Origin: JAJKJG01 sp036386395
GTDB taxonomy: Bacteria; Pseudomonadota; Alphaproteobacteria; Rhizobiales; Beijerinckiaceae
DNA length: 6,784 bases
Direction: 5' to 3'
Assembly (NCBI GenBank): GCA_036386395.1
Contig: DASVVU010000088.1
Span: 1 to 6,784, forward strand
The number at the start of each line of letters is the position of its first letter. The stretch's first letter is position 1. Below, in pieces: positions 1 to 6,146 of this stretch. Under the pieces are notes generated by a model. That model was not told the DNA's origin. It saw nothing but the letters and a program-made list of their open reading frames with translations, and did not search any database. The position numbers and the translations under genes were made by a program.

Positions 1-156
1 CGGCGGCGGCAGGCCGAGCTCGCCGAGCTCTTCCTCTGTTTTCTGCCACAGCTCTGTAGCCTCGTCGGCGAGGTGCAAACTGATCTCGGGCGCGTGCGGC
101 ACAGGGAGCACGCGGGTGTTGGCGCGAATGAAGGCCGCACGGTCCGCCTCGATCAC
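1..156 (-). CDS. Predicted class I SAM-dependent methyltransferase (COG3897-like), N-terminal part only
   Basis: This is the first 52 codons of a gene that continues past the left edge. The reading frame is open from a GTG at 156-154 and translates to a segment containing FIRANTRVLPVPHAPEI and then LADEATELWQKTEEELGELG. From memory this matches the conserved N-terminus of a family of short alphaproteobacterial methyltransferases annotated as COG3897 or nicotinamide N-methyltransferase-like. A characterised member type methylates lysines of the electron-transfer flavoprotein beta subunit. The SAM-binding motif lies outside the window, so the enzyme class rests on this leader alone. The GTG lies 13 bases past the glycosyltransferase stop, which suggests co-transcription. 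No good Shine-Dalgarno is visible, and no ATG occurs in this frame just upstream. The ATG that overlaps the glycosyltransferase stop opens only a six-residue frame and is not a better start. The true substrate cannot be read from this fragment. Confidence 0.72.
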   Translation of the reverse strand, partial: MIEADRAAFIRANTRVLPVPHAPEISLHLADEATELWQKTEEELGELGLPPP

Positions 157-169
157 GCTGCGAGCCCGA

Positions 170-1357
170 TCATCGGGCCAGCATCGCGGTCCAGACGCGC
201 TTCGCCGCCTCCATGACGTCGCGCTCGGTGAAGCCGTCGAGCACTCTTTTCCGTGCGGCCTCGCCCATGCGGGCGACGAGGCTTGGGTCGGCGGCGAGCC
301 TCGCGAAGGCCTGCGCCAGAGCATCGGGGTCGTCCGGCGGCACCACGACGCCTTCGGCGCCGTCGCGCACGAGGCGTCGGCAGCCGGGCACGTCGGTGGT
401 GACGAGGGCGCGCCCGGAAGCCCCGCCTTCGAGGAGCGTGCGCGGCAGCCCCTCCCCGCCCCGCGAGGGCAGGCAGCAGACGTGATGCGCGGCCCACACG
501 CCGGCCACGTCCTCCGTGCGCCCGTGCCAAGTCGTCCCCGGCTCGCCAGACCACGCCCGTAGGGTCTCTTCGGGGATCGCCTTCGGATTCGAGGGGTCGG
601 GCGCGCCGTAGAGGGACAGTTCGACGGTGGCGCCGCGCCCGCGCGCAATCTTCTGGGCTTCGACCGCCGTGTCGATACCCTTGGACCACAGCATCCGGGC
701 CACGACCGCGATTCTCAGGGGCGGCTGCGGCGGCAGGGGCTGCGGCCGAAGGGCGTCGGCATCGACGCCCGCGCCGCCCAGGATGGTGACGCGCGAAGCG
801 TCATCGGGGTCGAGGCCGACGAGGGCGGCGTCGTCCGGGTTCTCGAACAGGTAATGGGTCTCTCTCGTCTCGAGTCCGCGCACCAGCATCCGCACCGCCG
901 TCCGGGCGCCCCGGCCCAAAAGATCTCGGCGCGCGCCCAAAAAGCCGAGGCCGGTGAGGGCGTAGACCCGGCGCGGGATGCCGGCCATGAGGGCTGCGGC
1001 GCCGCCGATCAGGATCGGGCGCAGCGCGATGCAGTGGACGATGTCGGGCCGCCAGCTTTTCAGGATCGCGGCGAGCCGCCCGGCCGAGTAGCCCGCCGCC
1101 ATGGGGTTGAGGCTGCGCCGCTCGGCCTCCAAGGGAATCACTCTGGCGCCGGTGGCCTCGATGGCGGCGCGGTGGTCGCGGACCCGTGCGATGACGGCGA
1201 CCTCGAGGCCGAGCTCCCGCGCCGCCCGGGCCAGGGGCAGGAAGTGGGAGGCGAAGAACCAGTCCTCGGTGACGACGAAGGCGATCCGCTTCGCCGCCGG
1301 AGGCGGCGCCTCCGGCGTGATCGCGGGCGCGGCATGGCGATCAAGGCGGGATTCCAT
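170..1357 (-). CDS. Glycosyltransferase family 4 (GT-B fold)
   Basis: The 395-residue protein is the usual length for a GT4 retaining glycosyltransferase. These enzymes move a sugar from a nucleotide-sugar donor onto a lipid-linked or glycan acceptor at the inner face of the membrane, typically for capsule, exopolysaccharide or O-antigen. The N-terminal Rossmann-like domain starts at about residue 24 (RIAFVVTEDWFFASHFLPLA). The C-terminal donor domain starts near residue 214. It carries R221 and K226 in RMLWSKG, which contact the donor phosphates in this family. It also has the EX7E motif with E302 and E310 in GEGLPRTLLEGG, followed by TTDVPGC. I chose the ATG at 1357-1355. An upstream in-frame GTG at 1432 would add 25 residues of low-complexity, non-conserved sequence. 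The gene is divergent from the SemiSWEET gene and sits just before the partial methyltransferase. No other glycan genes are visible, so acceptor and product are unknown. Confidence 0.93.
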   Translation of the reverse strand: MESRLDRHAAPAITPEAPPPAAKRIAFVVTEDWFFASHFLPLARAARELGLEVAVIARVRDHRAAIEATGARVIPLEAERRSLNPMAAGYSAGRLAAILKSWRPDIVHCIALRPILIGGAAALMAGIPRRVYALTGLGFLGARRDLLGRGARTAVRMLVRGLETRETHYLFENPDDAALVGLDPDDASRVTILGGAGVDADALRPQPLPPQPPLRIAVVARMLWSKGIDTAVEAQKIARGRGATVELSLYGAPDPSNPKAIPEETLRAWSGEPGTTWHGRTEDVAGVWAAHHVCCLPSRGGEGLPRTLLEGGASGRALVTTDVPGCRRLVRDGAEGVVVPPDDPDALAQAFARLAADPSLVARMGEAARKRVLDGFTERDVMEAAKRVWTAMLAR

Positions 1358-1476
1358 CGCGGGTCCGTCACGGCTCCGTTGCGGGCATCGTTGCGGCTTT
1401 ACCACGGACCCCGCTACGGAACCGCCTCGCACTGCGCTCGTTCCTCGACGAGTTGGATTCGGGGAAAAGGGACTCC

Positions 1477-1764
1477 ATGGAAGGCTGGCTGCCGACCGTG
1501 CTCGGGAGCGTCGCGGGCCTGTTGTCCACGGCGAGCTTCGTGCCGCAGGTCTGGAAGGCGATCCGGGAGGGCGACACGGGCGCGATCTCGAAGCGCATGT
1601 ACGTCGTCACCGTCACGGCCTTCGTCCTGTGGATCACCTATGGATTCGTGATCGGCGCCATGCCGCTCATCATCTTCAACTCCCTGAGCCTCCTCCTCAG
1701 CGGCACGATCCTGTTCCTGAAGATTCGCAACGACCGGCGCGAGGGCGCGGCGGCGCGGGCCTGA
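1477..1764 (+). CDS. SemiSWEET family sugar transporter (PQ-loop, three transmembrane helices)
   Basis: The 95-residue protein is nearly all hydrophobic helix, with three transmembrane segments at about residues 5-25, 41-60 and 63-82. That is the layout of a bacterial SemiSWEET, which dimerises in the inner membrane to make a sugar uniporter. The PQ-loop signature is in helix 1 (SFVPQVWKA, P23-Q24). W52 in helix 2 and N68 in helix 3 are 16 residues apart, the same spacing as the tryptophan and asparagine that line the sugar pocket in characterised SemiSWEETs. This supports sugar transport rather than another PQ-loop role, but the substrate (sucrose or glucose in known cases) is not determined. 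The ATG at 1477 is preferred to a TTG at 1453 because AAAAGG lies six bases before it and the conserved sequence begins there. The tail is short and basic-acidic. Confidence 0.9.
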   Translation: MEGWLPTVLGSVAGLLSTASFVPQVWKAIREGDTGAISKRMYVVTVTAFVLWITYGFVIGAMPLIIFNSLSLLLSGTILFLKIRNDRREGAAARA

Positions 1765-1840
1765 GGGCGCGTCACAGCGTGCAGGGAACCTCGAAGCTTC
1801 GGCTCCGGTTACCTTCGGCCACGCGTGAGGCGCCAAGCTC

Positions 1841-3052
1841 ATGTTGCTCGATTCGCTCTCGTCCGACGCCATCGTCGATCCCCGCGACGCCGCCGAGAGC
1901 GTGGGGCTGACCTACGTCTCGGACGAGGAGCCCGGCATCCGCAGGAAGAAGGCCGGCAAGGGCTTCACCTACATCCGCCCTGGCGGCGGCAAGGTCGAGG
2001 ACGAGCCGACGCTGAAGCGCATCCGCAAGCTTGCGATCCCGCCCGCCTACACGGACGTGTGGATCTGTACGAAAGCGAACGGCCACATCCAGGCGACCGG
2101 CCGCGACGCCAAGGGCCGCAAGCAGTACCGCTACCACCCGACGTTCCGGGAGGTCCGCGAGAGCACCAAGTACGAGCACATGATGGAGTTCGCCAAGGCC
2201 CTGCCGGCCGTGCGGGCCAAGGTCGCCGAGCACATGGCTCTCAAGGGCCTGCCCAGGGAGAAGGTGCTGGCGACCGTCGTCCACCTCCTCGAGACGACCC
2301 TGATCCGGGTCGGCAACGACGACTACGCCAAGGAGAACAAGAGCTACGGCCTCACGACGCTCAAGAACCGGCACGTCGAGGTCGACGGCGCGGAGCTGCG
2401 CTTCCAGTTCAAGGGCAAGAGCGGCAAGACCTGGAACCTCAAGGTCAAGGACCGCCGCATCGCCAGGATCGTGCGGGCCTGCCAGGACCTGCCTGGCCAG
2501 GAGCTGTTCCAGTACGTCGACGAGGACGGCGAGCGCCGGGACGTGACTTCTTCGGACGTCAACGCCTACCTGAGGGAGATCACCGGGCGGGACGTCACCG
2601 CCAAGGACTTCCGCACCTGGCACGGCACCGTCATGGCGGCCCTCGCCCTTCAGGAGTTCCAGGGCTTCGACACGCAGGCCCTAGCCAAGAAGAACATCAA
2701 GGCCGCGATCGAGCGCGTCGCCTCGAAGCTCGGCAACACCCCGACCATCTGCCGCAAGTGCTACGTCCATCCCGAAGTGCTGACGTCTTATGTCGAGGGC
2801 CAGCTCCTCCTCGAGATCAAGGAGGAGGTCGAGGAGGAACTGCGCGAGGAGCTGCCGCACCTCAAGCCCGAGGAGGCCGCGGTGCTGACCCTCCTCGAAG
2901 CCCGCCTCAAGCGCACGCTCACGGACAAGCTCCGCGACAGCGTCGCGCTGCTCGGGGGCGGGAAGGGGAAGAAGCCTGCGCGTGCCAAGAAGAGCGCCGT
3001 CGCGCGGAAGGCCCGCTCGCGATCGACCACACCGGCCGAAGCGCGGGCCTAA
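1841..3052 (+). CDS. DNA topoisomerase IB (poxvirus-like bacterial type)
   Basis: The 403-residue protein is a type IB topoisomerase. It nicks one DNA strand through a 3'-phosphotyrosyl link, lets supercoils relax without ATP, and reseals the strand. The active-site set can be read directly: R156 (LIRVGND), K193 (FKGKSGK), R258 (DFRTWHG), N299 (LGNTP) and Y308 (RKCYVHP). The offsets of K, R, N and Y from the first arginine (37, 102, 143, 152) agree with those I recall for the Deinococcus enzyme. N299 replaces the histidine of the poxvirus and eukaryotic enzymes, as is known for bacterial members. The N-terminal DNA-binding domain covers about residues 20-110, including PAYTDVWICTKANGHIQATG. 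An acidic helix (EEVEEELREEL, 328-338) and a lysine-rich tail (373-395) follow the catalytic tyrosine; the tail is probably a DNA-binding extension. A GAGG sits ten bases before the ATG, a rather long gap. Confidence 0.96.
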   Translation: MLLDSLSSDAIVDPRDAAESVGLTYVSDEEPGIRRKKAGKGFTYIRPGGGKVEDEPTLKRIRKLAIPPAYTDVWICTKANGHIQATGRDAKGRKQYRYHPTFREVRESTKYEHMMEFAKALPAVRAKVAEHMALKGLPREKVLATVVHLLETTLIRVGNDDYAKENKSYGLTTLKNRHVEVDGAELRFQFKGKSGKTWNLKVKDRRIARIVRACQDLPGQELFQYVDEDGERRDVTSSDVNAYLREITGRDVTAKDFRTWHGTVMAALALQEFQGFDTQALAKKNIKAAIERVASKLGNTPTICRKCYVHPEVLTSYVEGQLLLEIKEEVEEELREELPHLKPEEAAVLTLLEARLKRTLTDKLRDSVALLGGGKGKKPARAKKSAVARKARSRSTTPAEARA

Positions 3053-3077
3053 TTCTCCTCCCCTGCGGGGAAGGGAA
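3053..3077 (+). terminator. GC-rich hairpin directly after the topoisomerase IB stop codon
   Basis: Starting with the base after the TAA, TTCTC-c-TCCCC pairs across a TGC loop with GGGGA-a-GGGAA. This gives about ten base pairs with one internal mismatch and one G-T wobble. Its position suggests a transcription end for topoisomerase IB. There is no T-run after it on either strand, so it may instead be a dispersed REP-like palindrome, which are common between genes in this bacterial group. No folding energy was computed. Confidence 0.45.
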
Positions 3078-3133
3078 AGGGGGCACGGCGCAGGCTCAGG
3101 CCTTGGAACTCGGTGTGGCACGCGCGCAATCCA
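3078..3133. other. Intergenic stretch with no recognisable gene
   Basis: Within the roughly 330-base gap between topoisomerase IB and the next methyltransferase, this part lies between the hairpin and the transposase relic. I see no open frame with a plausible start, no tRNA-like fold and no clear promoter. It may be more decayed remnant of the same insertion sequence, but nothing in it can be read as transposase with confidence. Confidence 0.5.
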
Positions 3134-3336
3134 CTTACTCGCCTGACAGAACGCCTTTTCAAAGAAGATCGAGAACCCGCTCACTCCTCGCCCTGTTCAC
3201 GCCTATCACAACTTCGTCCGGTGCATTGGACGCTGCGCATGAGCCGGCGATGGCGGCCGGCGTGGCTGACCGGCTTTGGGAATTCAGCGATATGGCCGCG
3301 CTGGTCGAGGCTGCCGAGTCGAGGCCCGCGAAGCGT
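3134..3336 (+). pseudogene. Decayed C-terminal fragment of an IS1-like DDE transposase
   Basis: No single frame is coding here, but stepping between frames gives a continuous transposase-like C-terminus. The pieces are LTRLT (3134-3147), NAFSKKIEN (3150-3176), AHS (3182-3187), ALF (3190-3198), AYHNFV (3201-3218), VHWTLRMS (3221-3244) and then AMAAGVADRLWEFSDMAALV onward (3247-3336). From memory, a segment of the type RLTNAFSKKIEN...YHNFVR-H-TLRMSPAMAAGV is typical of IS1-like transposases of Alphaproteobacteria. The glutamate of KIEN would be the last acidic residue of the DDE triad. About six single-base gains or losses break the frame, and the N-terminal and central parts are absent. No terminal inverted repeats or target duplication were found. 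The piece is therefore an immobile relic. Family assignment is less certain than the finding that it is a broken transposase. Confidence 0.68.
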
Positions 3337-3370
3337 AGGCGTACAAGAACGTGCAGCCTAGAGCCAGGGT

Positions 3371-3376
3371 CGGAGC
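3371..3376 (+). promoter_or_regulatory. Ribosome binding site of the 3383 methyltransferase
   Basis: CGGAGC contains GGAG, which ends seven bases before the ATG at 3383. It supports that start over any upstream read-through from the transposase relic, whose last open frame continues past this point. Confidence 0.6.
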
Positions 3377-3382
3377 GGATTC

Positions 3383-4000
3383 ATGCAAGGAACGGAAGGC
3401 TACCGTGAAGAGGCGGCGACGCTGATACCGCGGTATGAGGGACTGATTTTCGAGGACGTGCACCGTGAGACGATCCACCTCTTCCCCGCGCCGCCCGCCC
3501 GCGTTCTCGACGTGGGCGCCGGGACCGGACGGGATGCGGCGGCGCTCGCCCGAGCGGGGTATTCCGTGACGGCGGTCGAGCCCACGCCCGAGTTTCGGGA
3601 AGCGGGTCGGCGCCTTCACCCGGGGCTCGGGCTGACGTGGCTGGACGACGGCCTTCCGGAGCTTGCGCGCGTCTCCGGACCGGCGGGCGGTTTCGACCTG
3701 ATCCTTCTCACGGCGGTATGGATGCACTTGGATGCCGCATCCCGGGCCGTCGCGATGGCGCGCCTCGCTCGGCTCGTCGCGCCGACGGGCCTGATCGCGA
3801 TGGCTCTCAGGCACGGCCCGGTCCCGCCGGGGCGGCGCATGTTCGACGTATCCGCGACCGAGACCGGTGCGCTCGCCGAACGGTGTGCGCTGCGCCTCGT
3901 CCACGAAAGCCGGCGCGAGGACATGCAAGGCCGCAACGATGTCACATGGACCTTCGTGGCGCTCGCCGGACCACGGTGGGAAGACCCGCTCCGGCGATAG
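3383..4000 (+). CDS. Class I SAM-dependent methyltransferase, small-molecule type
   Basis: The 205-residue protein is a compact Rossmann-fold methyltransferase. Motif I, the SAM-binding glycine loop, is VLDVGAGTGRDAAALA at residues 41-56. The acidic residue that binds the ribose is E67 in VTAVEP. A motif IV-like strand, FDLILLTAVWMHLD, follows near residues 104-117, and the late strand LIAMALRHGPVPPGRRMF follows after that. The N-terminal start MQGTEGY and the RHGPVPPGRRMF segment recall a family annotated only as SAM-dependent methyltransferase in many Rhizobiales; I know of no assigned substrate. It is unlike the partial methyltransferase at the left edge. The ATG has a good GGAG seven bases upstream. 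The gene begins right after the transposase relic, which may have supplied or disrupted upstream control sequence. It ends inside a hairpin. Confidence 0.88.
   Translation: MQGTEGYREEAATLIPRYEGLIFEDVHRETIHLFPAPPARVLDVGAGTGRDAAALARAGYSVTAVEPTPEFREAGRRLHPGLGLTWLDDGLPELARVSGPAGGFDLILLTAVWMHLDAASRAVAMARLARLVAPTGLIAMALRHGPVPPGRRMFDVSATETGALAERCALRLVHESRREDMQGRNDVTWTFVALAGPRWEDPLRR
3963..3997 (+). terminator. Hairpin spanning the last codons of the methyltransferase gene
   Basis: A perfect eight-base inverted repeat, TCGCCGGA (3963-3970) with TCCGGCGA (3990-3997), encloses a second five-pair stem (3976-3980 with 3985-3989, one G-T wobble) topped by an AAGA loop. The outer stem ends exactly at the base before the TAG stop codon. 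The position suggests an RNA 3'-end or stability structure. No T-run follows, so an intrinsic terminator is only one possibility. The repeat lies in coding sequence and could also be chance in GC-rich DNA. Confidence 0.35.
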
Positions 4001-4101
4001 TGGGGCGCAGACTTTCAAAGACCCCCTCTACCGATCGCGGAGCCTTTCGCAAAACCCGCCGCCGCGTCATGATCGGGCCTCCGAGCGCCCCAAGGCTCCC
4101 C

Positions 4102-5136
4102 ATGTCCGTGCGCGCCGCTCTCGCGCTTCTGCTTGCCCTGATCGCGACGCCGCTCGCGGCGGCCGAGGCGGTGTTCCCCGGCAAGACCTGGGAAATGCCG
4201 GGCGCGGGCCCGCCCGCGGGCTGGGACGCCGAGCGGCTGCGGGCGGCTGAGGCGCGCTTCCATGCGACGCGGCCGACGGCCGTCATGGTCGTGCACGACG
4301 GGCGCGTCGTCGCCGCCTGGGGCGACGTCGCGCGGACCGTCAACGTGGCCTCGGTCCGCAAGAGCGTGCTGAGCGCGCTCTACGGGATCGCCGTCGCCGA
4401 GGGCCGCATCGATCTCAAGCGCACGCTGGCGGATCTGGGCATCCAGGACAACGAGCCGCGGCTGACGACGGCGGAGCGGGAGGCGACGGTGCGCGACCTC
4501 CTGATGTCGCGCTCGGGGGTGTACCACGGCGCGTCCTACGAGACGCCCGACATGGCGGCGGCGCGGCCGGCGCGCGGCAGCCATCCGCCCGGCGCGTTCT
4601 GGTATTACAACAACTGGGACTTCAACGCGCTCGGCACGATCTACAGCCGCCTCACCGGCGAGAGCATCTTCGAGGCCGTCGAGAAGCGCATCGCCCGGCC
4701 GATCGGCATGGAGGATTACGAAGGCTGGAGGGACGGCCAGCTGACCTACGAATCGGTGTCGCAGCATCCCGCCTACGCGATGCTCTTCAGCGCGCGCGAT
4801 CTCGCCCGTCTCGGCCTGCTCTTTCTCAACGACGGCGCCTGGGCCGGCCGGCAGATCGTGCCGTCGTCCTGGGTCAGGGAGTCGACGAAGCGCTGGTCCG
4901 ACGCCTCCTACGGCATGGGCTACGGTTACATGTGGTGGGAGCTGCCGGAGACCTTGGGCCTTGGCGGAAGCGGGTTTGCGGCGCTCGGCTTTCGCGGGCA
5001 GGCGGTCGCCGTGATCCCGGCAAAGCGCCTGGTCGTCGCCCAGACCGCGGACCGGCACGACGGCCTCGTCCAGCTCGACGCCTCGCACCTGTTCCGGCTC
5101 GTGCGCCTCATCGTGGCCGCGCACCCGGGCGGGTAA
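4102..5136 (+). CDS. Secreted serine hydrolase, beta-lactamase / class C fold (PF00144-like)
   Basis: The 344-residue protein has a clear Sec signal peptide at residues 1-22 (MSVRAALALLLALIATPLAA, cut near AAAEA), so it should act in the periplasm or be anchored or released there. The catalytic SxxK motif is S84-V-R-K87, and the second motif is YxN at Y169-N-N171 in YYNNWDFNALG. Where class C enzymes have KTG there is GFRGQ near 296-300, a variant seen in esterase and carboxypeptidase-like members. It is better called a serine hydrolase than an antibiotic-degrading beta-lactamase. FSARDLARLGLLFLNDGAW (229-247) is a typical family segment. I chose the ATG at 4102 because the signal peptide begins there and AAGG lies six bases upstream. 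An ATG at 4069 would add eleven residues before the signal. The gap to the next gene is 55 bases. Substrate unknown. Confidence 0.92.
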   Translation: MSVRAALALLLALIATPLAAAEAVFPGKTWEMPGAGPPAGWDAERLRAAEARFHATRPTAVMVVHDGRVVAAWGDVARTVNVASVRKSVLSALYGIAVAEGRIDLKRTLADLGIQDNEPRLTTAEREATVRDLLMSRSGVYHGASYETPDMAAARPARGSHPPGAFWYYNNWDFNALGTIYSRLTGESIFEAVEKRIARPIGMEDYEGWRDGQLTYESVSQHPAYAMLFSARDLARLGLLFLNDGAWAGRQIVPSSWVRESTKRWSDASYGMGYGYMWWELPETLGLGGSGFAALGFRGQAVAVIPAKRLVVAQTADRHDGLVQLDASHLFRLVRLIVAAHPGG

Positions 5137-5181
5137 GGGCGCAACCTTCGCCGCGCCCGCCGCGTTCTCGCTTCATCGAGC

Positions 5182-5187
5182 GGGAGG
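5182..5187 (+). promoter_or_regulatory. Ribosome binding site of the metallo-hydrolase gene
   Basis: GGGAGG ends four bases before the ATG at 5192. It is one of the two strongest Shine-Dalgarno matches in the window and supports that start. Confidence 0.7.
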
Positions 5188-5191
5188 CGGC

Positions 5192-6109
5192 ATGCGGGTT
5201 CACCATCTCAATTGCGGGCTCATGTGCCCTCCCGGCGGGGCGCTGTTCGACGGCGTGAGCCAGGGGCTCACGGCGCGGCTCACCTGCCATTGCCTGCTCA
5301 TCGAGACGGACCACGACGGCCTCGTCCTCGTCGATGCGGGCTTCGGCACGAAGGACGTCGTGGCGCTGCAGGAGCGCATCAGCCCGTTCTTCGTCTGGCT
5401 CGACAACATCCGGCGCGATCCGGAGCTCACGGCGCTCGCCCAGGTCGAGGCGCTCGGGTTCTCCCCCGGCGACGTGCGCCACGTCGTCATGACCCATCTC
5501 GACTTCGACCACGCCGGCGGCCTCGGCGACTTCCCATGGGCGACGGTCCACGTCTCGCGGCGCGAGCTCGATGTCGCCTCAAGGAGGCAGGGCCCGCGGG
5601 AGAGTCGGCGCTACTCCAGGCAGCAGCTCGACGACGTGCGCCATTGGGAGACCTACGAGACCGGCGGCGGGCGCTGGTTCGGGTTCGAGGCCGTGCGCGA
5701 GCTCGACGGGCTCCCGCCCGAGATTCTTTTGGTCGCCCTGCCCGGTCACACCGAAGGTCATGCCGGCGTCGCCGTCGACCTCGGCGAGGGCTGGCTGCTG
5801 CATGCCGCCGACGCCTATTTCCACCGCCACGAGATGGACCGCCCCGAGCGCGAGTGCCCGCCGGGCTTGCGCGGCTACCAGCGCATGATGGCGGCCGACT
5901 ACGACCTGCACCTGCACAACCAGGCGCGCCTGCGCGAGCTCTACCGGGACCGGCGCCAACCCATCACCGTGTTCTGCACCCACGACCCGGTCGAGTTCGA
6001 GGCCCTGCGCGATCTCAACGTCTCGGCCGGGCTCCCGGCGCGCGGCAACGCCGGCCGCGCGGCGTGGCGCGACCGCGAGTCCCGTGACGGGCGCGCCGCT
6101 TCCGCTTAA
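5192..6109 (+). CDS. Metallo-beta-lactamase fold hydrolase, AHL-lactonase-like branch
   Basis: The 305-residue protein has the full dinuclear metal set of the MBL superfamily. H102, D104, D106 and H107 are in THLDFDHAGG, H186 is in LPGHTEGH, D207 is in HAADAYFH and H264 is in CTHDP. No signal peptide is present, so it is cytoplasmic. The HxDxDHAGG form and the short N-terminal strand ending in VDAGFG are shared with N-acylhomoserine lactonases and related lactone or ester hydrolases. The usual length of that group is about 250-290 residues. The extra length is the tail after residue 280, which is arginine-rich and probably disordered. I do not claim quorum quenching, since no substrate-defining residue can be judged from sequence alone. 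A strong GGGAGG supports the ATG. It lies 55 bases after the serine hydrolase and 41 before cydA, in the same direction. Confidence 0.92.
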   Translation: MRVHHLNCGLMCPPGGALFDGVSQGLTARLTCHCLLIETDHDGLVLVDAGFGTKDVVALQERISPFFVWLDNIRRDPELTALAQVEALGFSPGDVRHVVMTHLDFDHAGGLGDFPWATVHVSRRELDVASRRQGPRESRRYSRQQLDDVRHWETYETGGGRWFGFEAVRELDGLPPEILLVALPGHTEGHAGVAVDLGEGWLLHAADAYFHRHEMDRPERECPPGLRGYQRMMAADYDLHLHNQARLRELYRDRRQPITVFCTHDPVEFEALRDLNVSAGLPARGNAGRAAWRDRESRDGRAASA

Positions 6110-6110
6110 G

Positions 6111-6141
6111 CTCGGCCGCAGCGCCGCGGACCGCGGCCGGG
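6111..6141 (+). promoter_or_regulatory. Inverted repeat immediately before and touching the cydA ribosome binding site
   Basis: CGGCCGC (6113-6119) and GCGGCCG (6133-6139) are a perfect seven-base inverted repeat. It extends to nine pairs if a T-G wobble (6112-6140) and a C-G pair (6111-6141) are included. The loop is 13 bases and is itself GC-rich (it contains CCGCGG). The 3' arm reaches the first G of the GGAGG at 6141-6145. In RNA the structure could stop transcription from the metallo-hydrolase gene or limit access to the cydA start. No T-run follows it. Confidence 0.35.
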
Positions 6142-6146
6142 GAGGA
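6141..6146 (+). promoter_or_regulatory. Ribosome binding site of cydA
   Basis: GGAGGA lies four to five bases before the ATG at 6151, within a run of GGGGAGGA. It fixes the start at this ATG. An in-frame GTG one codon earlier is too close to be preferred. Confidence 0.7.

Noticed and set aside
15..31. Repeated GAGCTC near the left edge
   Set aside because: It falls within the partial methyltransferase and encodes the EELGELG stretch, so ordinary codon repetition explains it.
1772..2623. Long minus-strand open frame (283 codons) opposite topoisomerase IB
   Set aside because: It lies inside a gene with a full catalytic set on the other strand. Its translation is low-complexity and rich in L, V, A and D, as expected for the antisense of high-GC codons.
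1825..3408. Long plus-strand frame overlapping topoisomerase IB and running into the transposase relic
   Set aside because: It is arginine/glycine/proline-rich out-of-frame sequence over topoisomerase IB. Only its last part, over the relic, is informative, and that is described there.
4002..4026. GGGG...CCCC pairing around CTTTCAAAG as a terminator
   Set aside because: The two short stems are separated by unpaired bases on the 5' side and have no T-run, so they are weaker than chance expectations would justify annotating.
3637..4101. Upstream extension of the serine hydrolase frame
   Set aside because: It overlaps the methyltransferase in another frame, reads as arginine-rich noise, and would bury the signal peptide that begins at 4102.
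4015..5124. Minus-strand open frame (369 codons) opposite the serine hydrolase
   Set aside because: It has no recognisable domain, its composition is typical of antisense shadow, and the plus strand carries clear SxxK and YxN motifs and a signal peptide.
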